Part shown: in pieces, positions 37,815 to 52,800 of the stretch
Position numbering within the stretch: position 1 is the first letter of the stretch
How the letters are laid out: each line of letters starts with the position of its first letter
Assembly: GCA_030770545.1 (NCBI GenBank)
Contig: CM061097.1
Span: 4,216,501 to 4,280,500, forward strand
Direction: 5' to 3'
Source of the DNA: Macropodus opercularis
Taxonomy: Eukaryota; Chordata; Actinopteri; Anabantiformes; Osphronemidae
DNA length: 64,000 bases
Notes under the pieces: generated by a model
Told to the model about the DNA's origin: nothing
Seen by the model: only the letters and a program-made list of their open reading frames with translations
Databases searched by the model: none
Made by a program: the position numbers and the translations under genes

Positions 37815-40800
37815 ATGTACGCGAGAGCTCCACGGGTGACGCCGCTGAAAAGCAGCGGCACGTCCTCCGCAGTTGGCCCCGGGTTGTACGACGTCAGCCG
37901 CGGCGACTACAACGTGTCAGGTCGCTCGAGTTTTGATATCTATTACTAATCCACCTGTGAGCGAAGCGTTGATTGTTAGCTTGTTAGCTCGGTGCTACAT
38001 TAGCTGGCCTCGAACAATAATAAACTTTAGTCTTCACAAGTTTGCACAACAGTCATAAATGAGTGCTATTCGTGAAATCGTGTGTTTCGTCGTGAACAAC
38101 CCTCTTTGCAGACGGCTACGCTCCGTTCCTGTCCCTGACCTGCAGGGAGTCGGTGCTGGGGGCCGCTGAGAGCACACCTGGACCCGGACAGTACGACTGC
38201 TCGCCTGTGAAGGTGCTGCTGGTCAGATCACAGAGCCATGAAGGCAGAGGCATATGTCAGCAGCGATGGAGAGTTTACGGCACAAATAAGACCTGACAAA
38301 CCAACCAAAGTGTTTTTGTGACGCACACTGTAAAACGCGGACAAACCCAACTGGAGATGCAGTGACTTCAGCTAATTTGACCAGAAGCCCCTAAATTGAA
38401 GTGTAATGTGGTGGTTATAACTTCACTGTCTCTGTGTCCGTCCTTTCTGTCAGCTCCACGTCCATGGTGGCTGCAGCCTTAAGAATAGCTCCCAGCGTTT
38501 TCAGGAGTTGAGGTCAGAGGTTCCTGGACCCGGGGCCTACGACGTGGTGCCGGCCTCAGCGAATATGTTGAGGGGAGCGACAGATGATGCAAGACTTGCT
38601 GAGAAACATGGCAGGAAAATGGTGGGTTTATCAGGGAAAGTTACTGACAGCTATTTGGTTTTCTTCTATATTTAATCCAAAAAACTCTAGCTAATGGGAA
38701 TTAAGCCTTTACTTTGGTCCTGTCAAACACACACACACACACACACTCTCTCCAAATGTGGTGACTGCCAGGACTCGCTGATAATATCTTAGCTCTTATC
38801 TCGAGCAGTTATGCCATCTGCTGACCGCTCTTCACAAGCCTATGGGAATTACAGGTTGGTATTTAAAAAGTGTTGATGGGAAACACTTTTTACACACTTT
38901 GGTCAAGCTGCTATGTCTTTTCTTATGTAATTAAAAAAACACCATCTGCTCTGTTGGCCGTGGTGTTTGAATACATGTCACGTTCATGAATACTTGCCCT
39001 TGTGACAGGTGAAGCAAAGGAAAGGTTATACAATATGCCGTTCATTACCTTAATAGCCTGGAAATTTTGTAACACTTATAAAGCCTGTAATATCCTTCTA
39101 ATATGCACATTATAAAACCGTGTGCTCACTTTACATCGTTGGAAGCCAGGATTGTAGTTGCAGAACCAAACCATGCTCACAATCTTCTCCCTCTATGCTG
39201 TTGTCATTGTCATTATCTGTAGAGCACATTTGCACTTACACAGCTTTTATAGCATTTTGAATGAGGTGACATTATAGGTAGCTATTACCTGAGCAGATAT
39301 TCTTCCTATTGCTACACTTCCAGTCCTCCCTGTACTTCCTCTAGTGAATTTAGCTTTTTTATCTTTTGTTTGTTCTACCTTGTCTACCCTCACTTCTTCT
39401 CTTTCTGTCTCAGTCCCTCTCAGTCTCTAGGCCCCAGGCGGTGCTCTGTTTCTTTGTAAGCCAGGGCATTCTCTCCATTGCAAACTCTGACTTTTTCTTC
39501 TGCCTTTTCTCTCTGAGCATTGGCTGCAGGCTAAAAGTCTCAGAGTGGTTCATCAGTCCGATATCCCATCCATTCCTTCCCCGGGCCAGGCCTATGGCTA
39601 TGAGCAGGATGGCCTGGGTGTGATCCGCAAGCAGCAGCCCCCTCCTAGAGACACAACCCTGGGGCCAGCCTACTACAATCCACTGCTGGTAAGGCTGAGA
39701 ATACATGTACATGCACAGTCCTGTTAATGTTTGAGTGAACATCCATCAGAGAACGCGAAGTGCTCATTTCTGCACGCATGTGTGCTTTCATTAGTCTGCT
39801 AGCGTGTGTCTGAGTGTACTTACTCTGCCCGTGAGGCAAGGTCCATTAGTGTTAGGCAGATCTAATGCACCACCGAACCCCCACCCCACCTCATTCAGTT
39901 GGCCCAAAACCCATTTCCATAGCTAATGAATGCAGCTCCACTTTAAAAAAGCCACTGTGCACCAATGCTCATCCATTTTACATGCCAACAAAGACAGCCA
40001 TTAGTAATTATTCTTCAAGCTATATTACAATATTCACTTAAAATAATGCACACGCCTGCTGCTCTGGCTCTCAATTAAGTCATTTTTCATCTGTTAATGA
40101 CCAGAGGAAGTCAACAGCGTCCTTGAGTGTTGGCCGAGGTTGTGTCAACACACCGGTACAGGCACAGAAGTGTACTGTGATTTAGGGCTATCAACAGTGC
40201 AACCACCCAGAGCTCTGTCTCTGTCTGCCTCTCAACTTTTGTTGCCCTGCCTTTGAAAGTTTTCCTTTTCTTTTCCTCTGTCTCTCCATCTGACATGCTC
40301 GTTTCTTCAAGCTCACACTTTGTGTACCCCTCTCCGTGCTCAGCCTGAGTTCAAAAGAGTGGAGTGGCGGAATTAAGTGGTTGTCTGAGAACTTCAAAGT
40401 GGCGAGGGCAACCGTGAATGATAAGACATCAGAGAGAAGTCATAACAGCATGACTTCTGTTTGTTCCTGAGAGGTGAAAATCCACTGACCCTAAACTCAT
40501 CATGTCCGTAGTTGTTGTAATAAGTATTAGCTTGCAGCATGTGTTGGTCACGCTGCACAGAATCAGTGCCGTGTACGTGTTTGCATGAAGCAACACCTAC
40601 AGTACCAGCCCACACAAAACTGTACAGACCCAAACTTTTATTCTCATTCAGACAATAAATAGCAGCCATTTCATTTGATCAAAGCCAAATTGATATGTTT
40701 ATACCCAGTAGCTGCGTTTTTGTTTTGCTTTTAAAAAGCTCTCCTTGACACGCCTTCACGCCTTCATTCAAAATGATGGCGATGATGGCGGCGCACTCAG

Positions 40801-43774
40801 TTGCGGCAGCTAGGTGTCACAGTTTTTGGTGCTATGTTTGGATGTTTTTGTATGTTTTGTGTACAATCGGTCTGGCGAAAAACATCTATAGCCGACACGA
40901 TCTTCTTAAGATCGGAGTTTGCAATGAAAGGAGCGTAACAAGTGAGTTTATCCGCTTGCACAACATCCCAGTGGGAGTAGCGAGGAACCCCGGCTCTCCA
41001 TGGATTATCATCCCAGCGGGAAGGAGGCGCAGGCGGCGGAGAGAGAGAAGGAAAAGGCGAGGCTGCAGGGCTGGCGCGCTAGCCAGGCTACGGAGGCAGC
41101 CACTCAGGCCACCGCTCCCCAGCTTATTCCTCTCAAATGCCAGATCCCTCGCAAATAAGATGGATGAACTAAGGATACAGACCGCGACGAACAACTGCGT
41201 GAAGGATGCGTGCGTTCTGCTCATCACAGAGACCTGGCTGCAACAATCCGTCCCAGACTCTGCTATCGAGCTAGCAGGCTACACTACGCAGCGCCATGAC
41301 CGAACAGCCGACTCCGGCAAGAGCAGAGGTGGGGGGCTCTGTGTCTACGTGAACAACAGCTGGTGCACCAACACGGTGGCTATAGACAGTCACTGTTCAC
41401 CGGACTTGGAATATCTGACTGTCAAATGCAGGCCTTTTTATCTCCCAAGGGAGTTTACTGTGGTCATGGTCACGGCTGTGTACATACCACCGGATGCTAA
41501 TGCTAACACAGCTATCGGACTCCTGCATGCTAGCGTTAGCAACAAGCAGAGCACGTACCCTGACGCTGTGCAGATCATAGCAGGAGACTTTAACCATGCG
41601 GACTTAAAGGCAGCGCTCCCTAAGTTCCACCAGCACGTAAAGTGCGCTACTAGGGGAGAGAAGACTCTGGACAAGGTCTATTCCAACATCAAACTGGGCT
41701 ACAGGGCCAGACCACTACCACACCTGGGCCAGTCTGACCACCTGTCCCTGCTGCTCATTCCTGCATATGCCCCCGTCAAGAAAACGGCTCCCACCATCAC
41801 AAAGACTGTTGCCACATGGCCAGATGGTGCCTCCCAGCAGCTGCAGGACTGTTTTGACAGAACCAACTGGGAGATCTTTGAACATCAGGACCTGGAGATG
41901 TTCACAGACAGTGTACTGTGCTACATCAAGAACTGCATAGACACGGTCACAGTGGACAAACGCATCAGGGTCTACCCCAACCAGAAGCCCTGGATGACTC
42001 GGAAGGTCCAGCAGCTGCTGAGGAAGAGGAACAACGCATACAGGTCTGGCGACAGAGATCTCTACAGCGCAGCCCGAGCTGACTTGAAGAGAGGCATCAG
42101 AGAGGCCAAAGCAGACTACAGGAGGAGGATTGAGGGCCACCTGGATAGTAACAACAGCCGGCAGGTGTGGCAGGGTGTCCAGCACCTCACCAATTACAGG
42201 GCCAACGTCAAAGCTGCTGAAGGTGACCTCACACTAGCAGAGGAACTAAATATCTACTTTGCTCGCTTTGAGGTTTCTGCACCTGAAGCGGCGCAGCTAC
42301 ACCACACGGTGCACAGCAGCACGATCCTCAGTCTGGAGCGGCACGAGGTGAGACGTACCCTCCGAGCCGTCAACCCGAGGAAGGCGACTGGTCCTGATGG
42401 CGTCCCAGGACGTGTGCTGAGGGACTGTGCAGACGAGCTGACTGAGGTCTTCACAAAGATCTTCAACCGGTCCCTGGCACAGTCCACTGTCCCACCTTGC
42501 CTGAAGTCCTCCACCATAGTCCCCCTGCCCAAGAAGCCCCACATCTCCAGCCTCAATGACTACAGACCAATAGCACTCACCCCAGTCGTGATGAAGTGCT
42601 TCGAAAAACTGGTCCGTAGCCACATCACAGCAGCTCTGCCCTCAAGACTCGACCCACACCAGTTTGCTTATAGAGCAAACCGATCCACAGAGGACGCCAT
42701 AGCAATAGCGCTACATGCTGCACTGTCACACCTGGAGCAGCAGGGCAGCTACGTGAGGATGCTCTTTGTGGATTACAGCTCGGCTTTCAACACCATCCTC
42801 CCACACAAGCTGGTGGCCAAGCTGGAGGACCTGGGGCTCCCACATTCAACCTGCATGTGGATCAGCAGCTTCCTCTCTGGTCGCAGACAGAGAGTCAGAG
42901 TAGGCCACCACACATCCACGGCCCTAAGCCTCAGCACCGGCTCCCCCCAGGGCTGTGTGCTGAGTCCGCTGCTCTACTCGCTCTACACACACGACTGCAC
43001 CCCTGTCCATCACTGCAACACCATAATAAAGTTTGCAGACGACACTACAGTGGTGGGACTCATCTCTGACGGGGACGAGTCTGCATACAGAGACGAGGTG
43101 GAGCAACTAGTGATGTGGTGTACGACCAACAACCTTCTCCTCAACATTTCAAAAACAAAAGAACTCATAATAGACTTCAGGAGAAAAAAGACAGACGTTC
43201 CACCATTACACATCGGCAGGGACTGTGTGGAGAGGGTGGCAGACTTCCGCTTCCTGGGAGTCCACATTGAGGAGAGTCTGACCTGGAGCGCAAACACCTC
43301 TGAGCTGCTCAAAAAGGCCCAGCAGAGACTGTACTTCCTGAGGTTACTCAGGAAGAACAACATCACACAAAGACTGTTGGTGTCCTTTTACAGAGCTAGC
43401 ATAGAAAGTATACTAACATACTGTATATGCATATGGTTCACCAGCAGCACAGCAGCTCAGAGGAAAGCTCTCCAAGGGGTCATCAACACAGCACAGAAGA
43501 TTGTTGGCTGCCCTCTCCCCACATTGGAAAACCTACACAGCTCCCGCTGCCTCAGGAAAGCACAGGACATTGTGAAAGACACTTCTCACCCAGGCCACTC
43601 CCTGTTTGAACTGCTGCCCTCAGGCAGACGGTATAGACTATGCAAGACTAGGACTAACAGACTCAAGCACAGTTGTTATCCCACGTTAATATCCGCTCTG
43701 AATGCTGCTAAATAATAATGCAAAACTCAAGTCTGGACCAATGCAATGTACGATGTTTGTGTGGGTTTTTAGAT

Positions 43775-43808
<34 letters not shown>

Positions 43809-46800
43809 CCTATTTATTGTTTTAGTTTTTTTACCTCGTATGAATGATGCACTGTATGGAAAGCACCTGCTAAATGACTGGAGAGCACTTTTTTAAATTT
43901 CACTGTACAAGTGACAGCGACAATAAAGAATCTATCTATCTATCTATCAATTTGTGCCTCTAAACTCAGTGCCAGCAGCATTACCATCACTCTGCCTCTA
44001 TGTGTCTGTCTGCAATGCAGAGAAGTTGTGTCTTTCAGTTTACCTTCATCATCAGAACATTTTTCTTTCCTTTTTCCTCTTCTCAAACCCGGATTGGAAA
44101 ATCACAGGGGAGAGAACCTCAGATCTTGTCCTCCACCCGCTGTTGAATTTGAGATAAGTAGACAGACACCATATGCAGTCAGAAGCTTTGTGAGACCTGC
44201 TGGTCTTCACATAACCTGTCTCCCAGAATAGCAACAGGCAGTTTGGTCAGTAGTCAAAAGTGAGATTTGAGACAAAGGAATTTTAGATGCTTGGCTTTAC
44301 TGGCCATTAAAATAATAATTAGGTAATTTCAAACAATGTTTGTAAAAATCATTATCACATCACTTTGGCAACCTGACGTCCTGCTGGGTTTAAGTGGCTT
44401 CACAGCTTTTTAGCTTGTCTGGAGAATCGATCTTTTTGATGATAAGATAAATTACCTGTTTATGCACAAATTCAAAACAGTGGTGGCATTTATTATTATT
44501 GTTTTTGCTGCTATCTGCAGTATATGTCTGAGTAAACAGTATTTCTACACATAGCCTCTCTCAGTTGTTAAGCAACAGCTAGAGGCAGAGGAAGCAGGCT
44601 GTAAAACTGGGAGAGATAAGAGCCCAGATCTGTGACATATGTTGGCATTTGGCTGAACTTCACATTTAATTCAACCCCAACTTCATGAGCCTTGACTGGA
44701 ACACAAACCAGTGTGTGAATGAATCAGTTCTATCTGCTTTGTGGGTCATGTTTTCATTCTCCCCAGCTCCTTTCTGGACATTCTTTGTTTTCCTTCACTC
44801 CACACCTCCACTCTGTTGTTGTCTTTCTATTTTGGGCTTTCTCTTCACCAGTTTGAGATAAGTTCTGCACACAAGTACAAAGGGGTCCACTTTGGCAACA
44901 GGACAAGCAAGAGAAGTGAGGTGAACGTGGAGGAGGGACCTGGACCAGGACAATATAACCCAGAGATGTGAGTAAGCTTCTGACTGTAATATTATGTTTT
45001 TAGTACCAGGGCCATGTAAGTGGTAGTTTGTTGAGGCTTGGTGCTTTAAAGCAGTAGTTCTGATGTCCTGGTGAGAAGACTGTTAACACCATAGAGTGCT
45101 TTACTTACAATACAGTTGCTGACAAAGATGATCTTTTAGTCCTCTTTTCCCTTCTCTACCTCCTTCTTGTGGTAATCTCTTCTCTCTCTTGTCCTCTCTT
45201 CCCATCTGTCTTTGTGTTGTTTATCTCTTCCTATTTGCTCTTCCATTACACATCCCTTCTCATTTATTATTTCACTTTACTTATTCAATTCACTCCCCTC
45301 ATTTTATGCTTTAAATGGCACTGCTCTCCTTCATTTTTGATTTATTCAGGTTTTTTCATCTGAAGCAGTTTTTTTCTCTGTTTGACAAAGAGTTCCAGAA
45401 ACACAGTATGAGAATGTGAACCTTCAAAAGGAGCAGAAAGGCAGAACTGAGCTTATTATCCCGCGCTACCATGAACTGGTGCCCAAGCAGGAGGAAAAGA
45501 AGGTGAGTATGTATTTGTGTTGGTGGTGTTTGTGTAACCCAGAGATAAAAGCACAACAGGACCGTGATCAGCGCCAAGCTTTAAAATGAGCTTATGCAAC
45601 TCGAACCTAAATTCATAGATTTTGTGCACTAGGGGGCAGCACAATTAGCTGTAAACTCAATACTTTTTCAACCTGGCCAGGCAGTTTGGTTACGTGTGAG
45701 GTTTGTGGGTTTTCAAAAGCAGCACAAAATCTTTACAAACATATTGAAGCTCAGGCCACAGGTTGCTTGTCCCTTTGCCTTGTATTGATAAACTTAAGTT
45801 TAAAACACATCCTAGCACAACTAAAGACCCACTGGTGCCCATCAAAGGGCAGGAGGCCGCAGGACTGTGTGCACAAACAGGACTCCTGCAGAAAAACTGA
45901 AAATGGAAGGTTAAGACAGAGGAGCTCCCATAGGTAGTATAGTCAGTGATCAGTGATCTTATCTTATCAAATATTAACAAACACTATACAAACACAGGCA
46001 TGATGTGTCACGTCTATTAAACATGCACTGAAATGGAGGAAATAGTAATGGCAACAGTGTTTTATAGCTGGTGTTTTAATATTCAGTAATTTGGTGAAAA
46101 TCTGCTTATTACTCTACATTACATTACGTTATCATAACATCAGGAACAGTGGTTACATAAGCAATATATTTAAAGCAGTGCCATTAAAATGTGTTGAGGC
46201 TGAATATACAGTACAAGTGTACTGTATATTGTGTATATAACACACAAGAGGGAGTCTTCTGTCCATCTGCTTAGATCAGGACGCATCCTTGTGTTGTGGC
46301 GTTTAAGGGGTAAGTTGAATATCAAGTTTCATGGGGAAGTTGTGATCGTAATTGAATTGCTAGCGTAGTTTTTGTTCATTCTCAGACCACAATGCTATGT
46401 TACATAATGGTCTTTACTTTAAATTTGGAACGTTAAAACTGACCATGACATGTTTTAGTGGTAACTTAAAGCAATGTTCCCATCGTTTACTGAACTTTGA
46501 TTAAGTTTGACTCTTTAGCAGTAACTGAGAATGGCTGAGAACAGAACATAACAGAGCAGTGAGAAGAGTCAAGGTACAGTGAGGTCTTTGGATTTATTCT
46601 GAATCTATTCAAGTGCAGCTGATTAAATTATTCAACTATGTCGCTCTGTACTTATGTTTAGTCACTTCATATGTTCACCCATAGAGGGCAGTAGAACACA
46701 AGCTGTGTAACCATGCTACACACTCCATATGCTCACATACACACAAACGCACACTGATACACTGGAGCCGGTTGAGTAGAAGGGAGTCGCTCACCTGCAT

Positions 46801-49800
46801 ATGAACTTGAGTGTGCTGGCAGAGTAATGCTTTGTGATGCCTTATTCTCCAGTCGGTTGGGTAGAGTGGGAGAGACAGAGTCTGAAAATGTGGGACTGGA
46901 TCTGTGGAAAGAGAGATGAACGTATTCCTGCTGTCAAATACTTAGACCTACGTCTTTCTCTCTTCTCCTGCCCCCTTACCTTCAACCTTTTCCTCTGCTA
47001 GCTGCTATTCTGCCACACACACATCTGTTGTACATAAAAGTCACAACATTGAAAACCACTGATATGTGTTTTGGTTAGTTAACAAAGTCTAAGTCATCTC
47101 GGTCAGAGCCTCTCCATGATGGCAGATCTAATGGGGTTTTCTCAGTGTTCAGTACAGACCATCATTACACTGACTATAGCAGGACCTATGTAATATAAGG
47201 CAGATGGTCTTAATGTTGTGGCTGATTGGTTCACGTTCTACTGCATATATTTCACATCTGTTTTAGAATATTAAGCCATTATTTAATTATTTAATTATAT
47301 AATCTGTGTTCCATCCTGTAACTTGCCCTTTGTGTGTGTGTGCACCACGTTGAATTTAGCCCCCCCCACCATGATGGATGCACACCTATCCGTCATCATT
47401 AGCACCTAACACCTCAGGTCACAGATCCTCCAACACACACATACACTGGCCAAACGGGTCATTACCCACCGTGGGGACACTCAGGACAAAAAGCTTTACT
47501 TCTGAGAGATCAGCAGCCAGTCTGCCTCTAATGGCTGTGGACGGACGGTGGCTCATAGAGTTTGTGGTCTGTGTGCAGGATTTTCCGTTTAAATAGGCAC
47601 TCTGACATGGCAAGGGCAACAACCGAGCAAACCACTTCAATGAGCAATTATCGTGTGTATCCTGGCAATCAAAAGGAAAACAGATGGACTCGTACCAACT
47701 CAGTGCCTGATATTACCCTGTAAACAAGAAGTTCACCATCAGGTCATCTTTAAAAAGTGAGTTCCATGTTCTGATGATGGTTTGTGGCAATCATTATTGC
47801 TGCTGTTTTTAGAAACGGGGATGCAGCTACGTTCCCACAGGAAGCGTTTAGTCCAATCTGTTCTACATGACTACAACAAGTGGTCTTGGTGTGTCAGATT
47901 ATTATTAGTATTTATTACAAAACTATATAACATTTCAGTATTTTTATATTGATTGTATGTATTTAACAAATAATTTTATAAGATTCAAAGAAGAATTTGG
48001 GGGGTAGGGGGAAGACATATTGTTCTGCAGTCCATTGTTTGATCTAACTGCTCATAATCTCACTGCTGCTGGTCTAGATCATGTCAAATCCAGGATCTAC
48101 AAAACTGCACTAGTGAAACTGGAAGTGTCAGTGTAAAAATGTGTTTTTGTGCTGTCACTGTCAGCGTCAAGCAGGAGGTCAGGGGTGTTAGCTGGGTACA
48201 GAGATTGAAACCACTGAAACGGTGCAGTAGTGTTGAGTTGGCGCGTGACAAAGCTATTACATGACTATGAAGAAAGCAACCATTCACATGGGTTTAGTTT
48301 CTCTTTTAGTCTTCATTTTGAGCATGGATGACTGTATTGCAGGATAAAGTTTTCTTTCTATGGTACTTTGTTTGAGTTCTCACACAGTACTCACTTATCT
48401 GGCATCCTTCATTGTCCTGTTTCATTTAGTTCATCCTTATAACAGTCTGTACCTTCTCATACTTTTTATGCCCATTTAACTCAAAATCAGAGAAAGAACA
48501 TCCCTTTTCTAATCAACACCACCAAAACAAATCATTTTCCCAAAGCTGTGTTCTCATGTGACTGCACTTGGTTTACTCTGCATTTTTCTTTCTTTCCTCT
48601 TCAAAAGGGAGTTCCTGGTCCAGGCCAGTACCACATCAGAAGTCAGTTTGACAGGCCTGTCAAGTCCAGTGGCAGCCAACAAGCCAAGTTCACAGGCCCC
48701 TTCCTCTCTCAGTCTGAGGTACAATGCTGACATTAGGCAGAACTCACTGAACTCTCTATGTAGCGTTGTACGTGCATATCCACACCAGTCACCGTTAAAC
48801 TAAATTGCAGCATCTGAGCCTGTTTCAGTTCTTGTGCTATAGTGAAGGTTTGAGTTTTTCCACAGTGCTGCAGGCGTTGGTGATGTCCGTGACAGTTCCT
48901 CGTGTTTTGTGGCTGCTAAACCCACAAACTACAGTGTCTATGTAAACAGATTTTTTTAGCCTCTTGAGGACAGGGAAACCAGACGTGGGCTTGTAACCGT
49001 AAGTCTCTAATTGTAAGACAGCTGCAGTAGTTGGCTGTTCCTTGGCAACCACAGATACAGTACTGTCTAGTTAAAACGTTAGCAGTGAGCACAAAAAGTA
49101 AGTCAAGGTGTTGCTAATATAAAAGAAGTGACTCTGATCGAAACCTTGGTTCAGGTGATCGGTGATCTTTGGCCTAAACCTAATTTAGCTTCTTTAGCTT
49201 ACCTACTCCTCTTTAAACAGAGAAAACAGTCAATCGATATCAAAACGATTTCTAGAGCACTAACTACAGCAAACATCTAGTTTCGAATGAATCCTCAAAG
49301 CAGGCTGGATGTTAGTATGGAATATTTAATGTTCATTTACAGATCCTGAACACTGAGCCGAGCTTTGCTTGCTTAATTGACGTTGGGGACTGGAGGGCTT
49401 CTTCACATGGGGGTGAAGAGGAGTTTATTAAGAGGCTCCGATGAGCCAAGATGAAGGATGTGAAAATCTGTGTCTCAGGAATATGTGAACTCCTCTGTGG
49501 CACTGCCCCACAGCCTCACTCCTGTAAACTCTCTGACTGATGTTTTAATTATCACTCTGACGCACACAATGTGACGGTGTATGCTCAGACACACAGGAAA
49601 ATCTAATTGGTGGGAATTTCAGATATAGATATAAGCAGATAGTGAAGTAACACATACTGGATCCCCCCAAATGATCCTAATGTCTTAATGCTAAACATGC
49701 AACATTTCGGAGTTTCTTTTATGTGTGTGTCACAGTATGCTGTGACCTAATTTACCAGGCCACATGCTGTGTTCGTGCGTCGACCCTCTAATGTCGTCAG

Positions 49801-52800
49801 TGACACCCACAGAGGAACGTCTGTGAATGTGGATGTGTCTGTGTGCACGTGTCACAAGCCATCTCCAGTGCAGAACTGAGAGAGACAGTTTTCTTAGATC
49901 TCCCGTCTCCCTGTGAGTCCGGTTCCATCTGACACCGTTATCCTGCGGAAGGATGGTGAGGAAATGAGAGAAGGAGGGAGTGAAGGAAGGAGATGATAGC
50001 AAGAACATCTGGGATCTTCCAGTGTTTGCGTCTTCTCCTCCCTTTAACTTCACTATTTCTCAATATCAAAGCATCAGTCCAGCACTTTGTGAATCCTGCT
50101 TTTCCTTGGTGCCCCCTGACTCCTGTGCTCCACTCATTTGATCATTTTCTCTCTCAACAGACTTCATATTTCAAGCTTACAAGTCTCTCCTGTTACGTTA
50201 TCTACAGTTTTCCTTTGTCGTCATTCAACATTCTTTCCGTTTCTTTCCTTTTTTCCTGAGGAATAATTTTGTGTGTTTCTCTTTTCTGTTCCCCTCCTTT
50301 TTTATTCCTGCCTCCCTTCCTCTCTCCAGAGGCTTTCAACAATTATGCCTGAAACTCTACTTTGTAAAGAAGAATTGTTGATGTGATTTATTAATTAAAA
50401 ATTTATTATTGCTCATACACATATTTGTTTATCCATGAATGAAAGTAGATGTTTGGTTGTAATCAGTATTTTCTGAAATATAGCTTTACTTTAGAAATCG
50501 GTTGATCTCATTATGTCACAGTGAACTTTACCTTTGACCTTTAGCCACCAGCATCTCCTGTTCATTATTTAGTCCCAGTGTGATGCTTTTAAAAATTGTG
50601 TACATTTTCTGAAGTCATTTGTCTTATTTTACATTCACAAAAGAAGAACACAAGGTCACAGTGATTTCAACCTTTTACCTTTGACCTTCACCGAGAACTA
50701 AACTCATCACTCTTCAGTTGAAATGGATGTTTTTGCAAATTGACATCAATTCTAAAGCTTTTCCTGAGATATTGCGGTTAAGAGGTGAGAGGACTGGAAG
50801 AGATGTACGGTCACAGAAACCTTGACCTTTAACCTTTGATCACAAAATGGAATTAGTTCATTTCTATCCATACTATACATACCTCCGGCCATGGCTATCG
50901 CTGAAAAAACATTATCAAAAGTTAACTCCCTCTTTGCGCTCTGATGCAGCATCATCGTGTACAGGGCAGGCTCTAAAAATGCGTAGTGTGCAGTTAGTTA
51001 TCTCTGGCTTTTAAAGAGTATAGAGGAAGATGTGTGTACGGTAAAGTGAGGCTGTATGATGAGCAAATGAGCTTTTTGGTATTGAGAGTCATCTTAGCAT
51101 AACGACCCTCAGCTGCCATACACATGAAGCATGACACTGATGACTTGAGTGTGCTGGGCAACTATTAAACTGTGTGGTCTACTGTATTATAAATGTTATT
51201 TTGTCAGAGGGATGCAACTGATACTAAAGCTCTTCGTTGTACATTTAACACCACTAGTTGTCCTAAAGGTTTTTCTACGATACCTCGACTATTTTTGTTA
51301 TTGTTTAACACAGTGTAATAACCACAGATATTTTTCTGAAATGTATTTAGTGTTCAGTCTAAACACAGCACTACCAGCAGTGGGGTGGTGGGTTTGTTTG
51401 TTGCCAAAAGAGCATGAGGGCACTTCTATTAATGTTACTGTTCCATCACTCCGTGGACTCATTAATCCACATTAACAGACGCTAAGACGTTCTGTCACTG
51501 CTGTGCCCGCAGAGGCACCTCGTTCTGAGAGCAGTTTGGCTTCGAGCAGGATTTTCAAAAGTATTCTTTGGCATTTTTATCTTGAGCTGTAACAGTAGGA
51601 AGCAAAACTAAATAAATCAGCTTTCAAAATAGATTAATCAACCATAGGAAGTGCCAGTAAGGCTCAGCCAGTGTGAGAGGGGGAAAATACGCCCATGAAT
51701 AAGCTTTTACCAAAGCCAGTAGGACGGATTTGGATTGCCAGATGGTCAGAAACCCCAGCTCCCGACGGACTTTGAATGAATACAGATACAGTTTGTTTTG
51801 GCCTTGAGACAGCGTCTCGTAGTCCATTCCTTTCTTCTCTTCAAGCACTCACTCCATTTCTAACCCAAGCGTTTCCTGTCTCAGACATTTTCCTCTCCTC
51901 TATACTGTACAGTTCCTCCTCCAGCTACACCCCTTCACTTTTTCTTCTTTTCCACTAATTTCTCCTTTTTGCCTAAAAGCTTAACAATTCAACTGTAGTA
52001 ACACAATTTTCATTACCCCATAACTCATTTTCCATAGGCTGCATTTTATTTAAATGTGAAGTGCAAATCAATGATTGGAAAGATCTAGCAAATGTGCTAT
52101 ATTTAAGAGTTGTCATGATGTGTGTGTGTGTGTAAACATGGCAGGTGTTGATGTGGTCATGCTGGTATTTAAAGGATTCAGGTTTTTATAATTCCTCTTT
52201 TGCACCTAATAACAGCCAGATGAACGACTCAGTGGTGAGAGCCTGAAGAGAAATTACGCTGAAACACGGTTCACCTTCAGTGATTTTGACAGAAATGGCA
52301 ACTCATCTGCGCTGGCTCCTTGATTGCCTGTGCTGTTGTAATAGGCAATCAGATAAACATGTTTATACCCGGGCAGTGAAGCTGCCAAGTGGTTGCAGTG
52401 CTGAATCAGCTCTGATATCAGCAAAACAACCAAAGAACGTTACATACCTGACTGTGTGCATCATTATCTTTGACTTGAAGATGCTGTTTCCCCCATATCA
52501 CGTTCTGGCTCCTCACTGAAACCATTTTCCCCTTGTCTGTATCTATTTTACCTATTTTTCTCCTTTACTGTTTCCCTTGCATATTCTTTACAATAACACA
52601 CAGTACAGTAGACACACTGTGGTAGCCAGGCTGATGGACCAAGTCTCACAGTGTCAAGCTCAATATGAGATGCTCAAAAATGGACTCGATGAATAAACAT
52701 TTTAACTGGAGTTAAAACATGGCATCTTGTCAAGTCAAACTGAAATTGTGGCTCCAGCCTTTATGTGTCTAACAGTTCTGCTCTCTGGTGTGTAATGAGC

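Larger units (their letters stand above)
40745..43948 (+). mobile_element. L2/CR1-group LINE retrotransposon, near full length
   Basis: Non-LTR retrotransposon in STPG2 intron 4, same strand as the host gene. It contains one long reading frame (40773-43715), a T-run of 30 (43776-43805), AATAAA (43922-43927) and a short tandem tail of TCTA units (43930-43948), the kind of 3' end CR1/L2 elements use. The 5' border is approximate, set from where element-like sequence begins just before the ORF. No separate ORF1 is seen upstream, so the element either lacks one or is 5'-truncated. There are no long terminal repeats. Confidence 0.85.

Noticed and set aside
41715..42623. Minus-strand open frames within the LINE
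   Set aside because: They are antisense shadows of the 980-codon endonuclease-RT frame.
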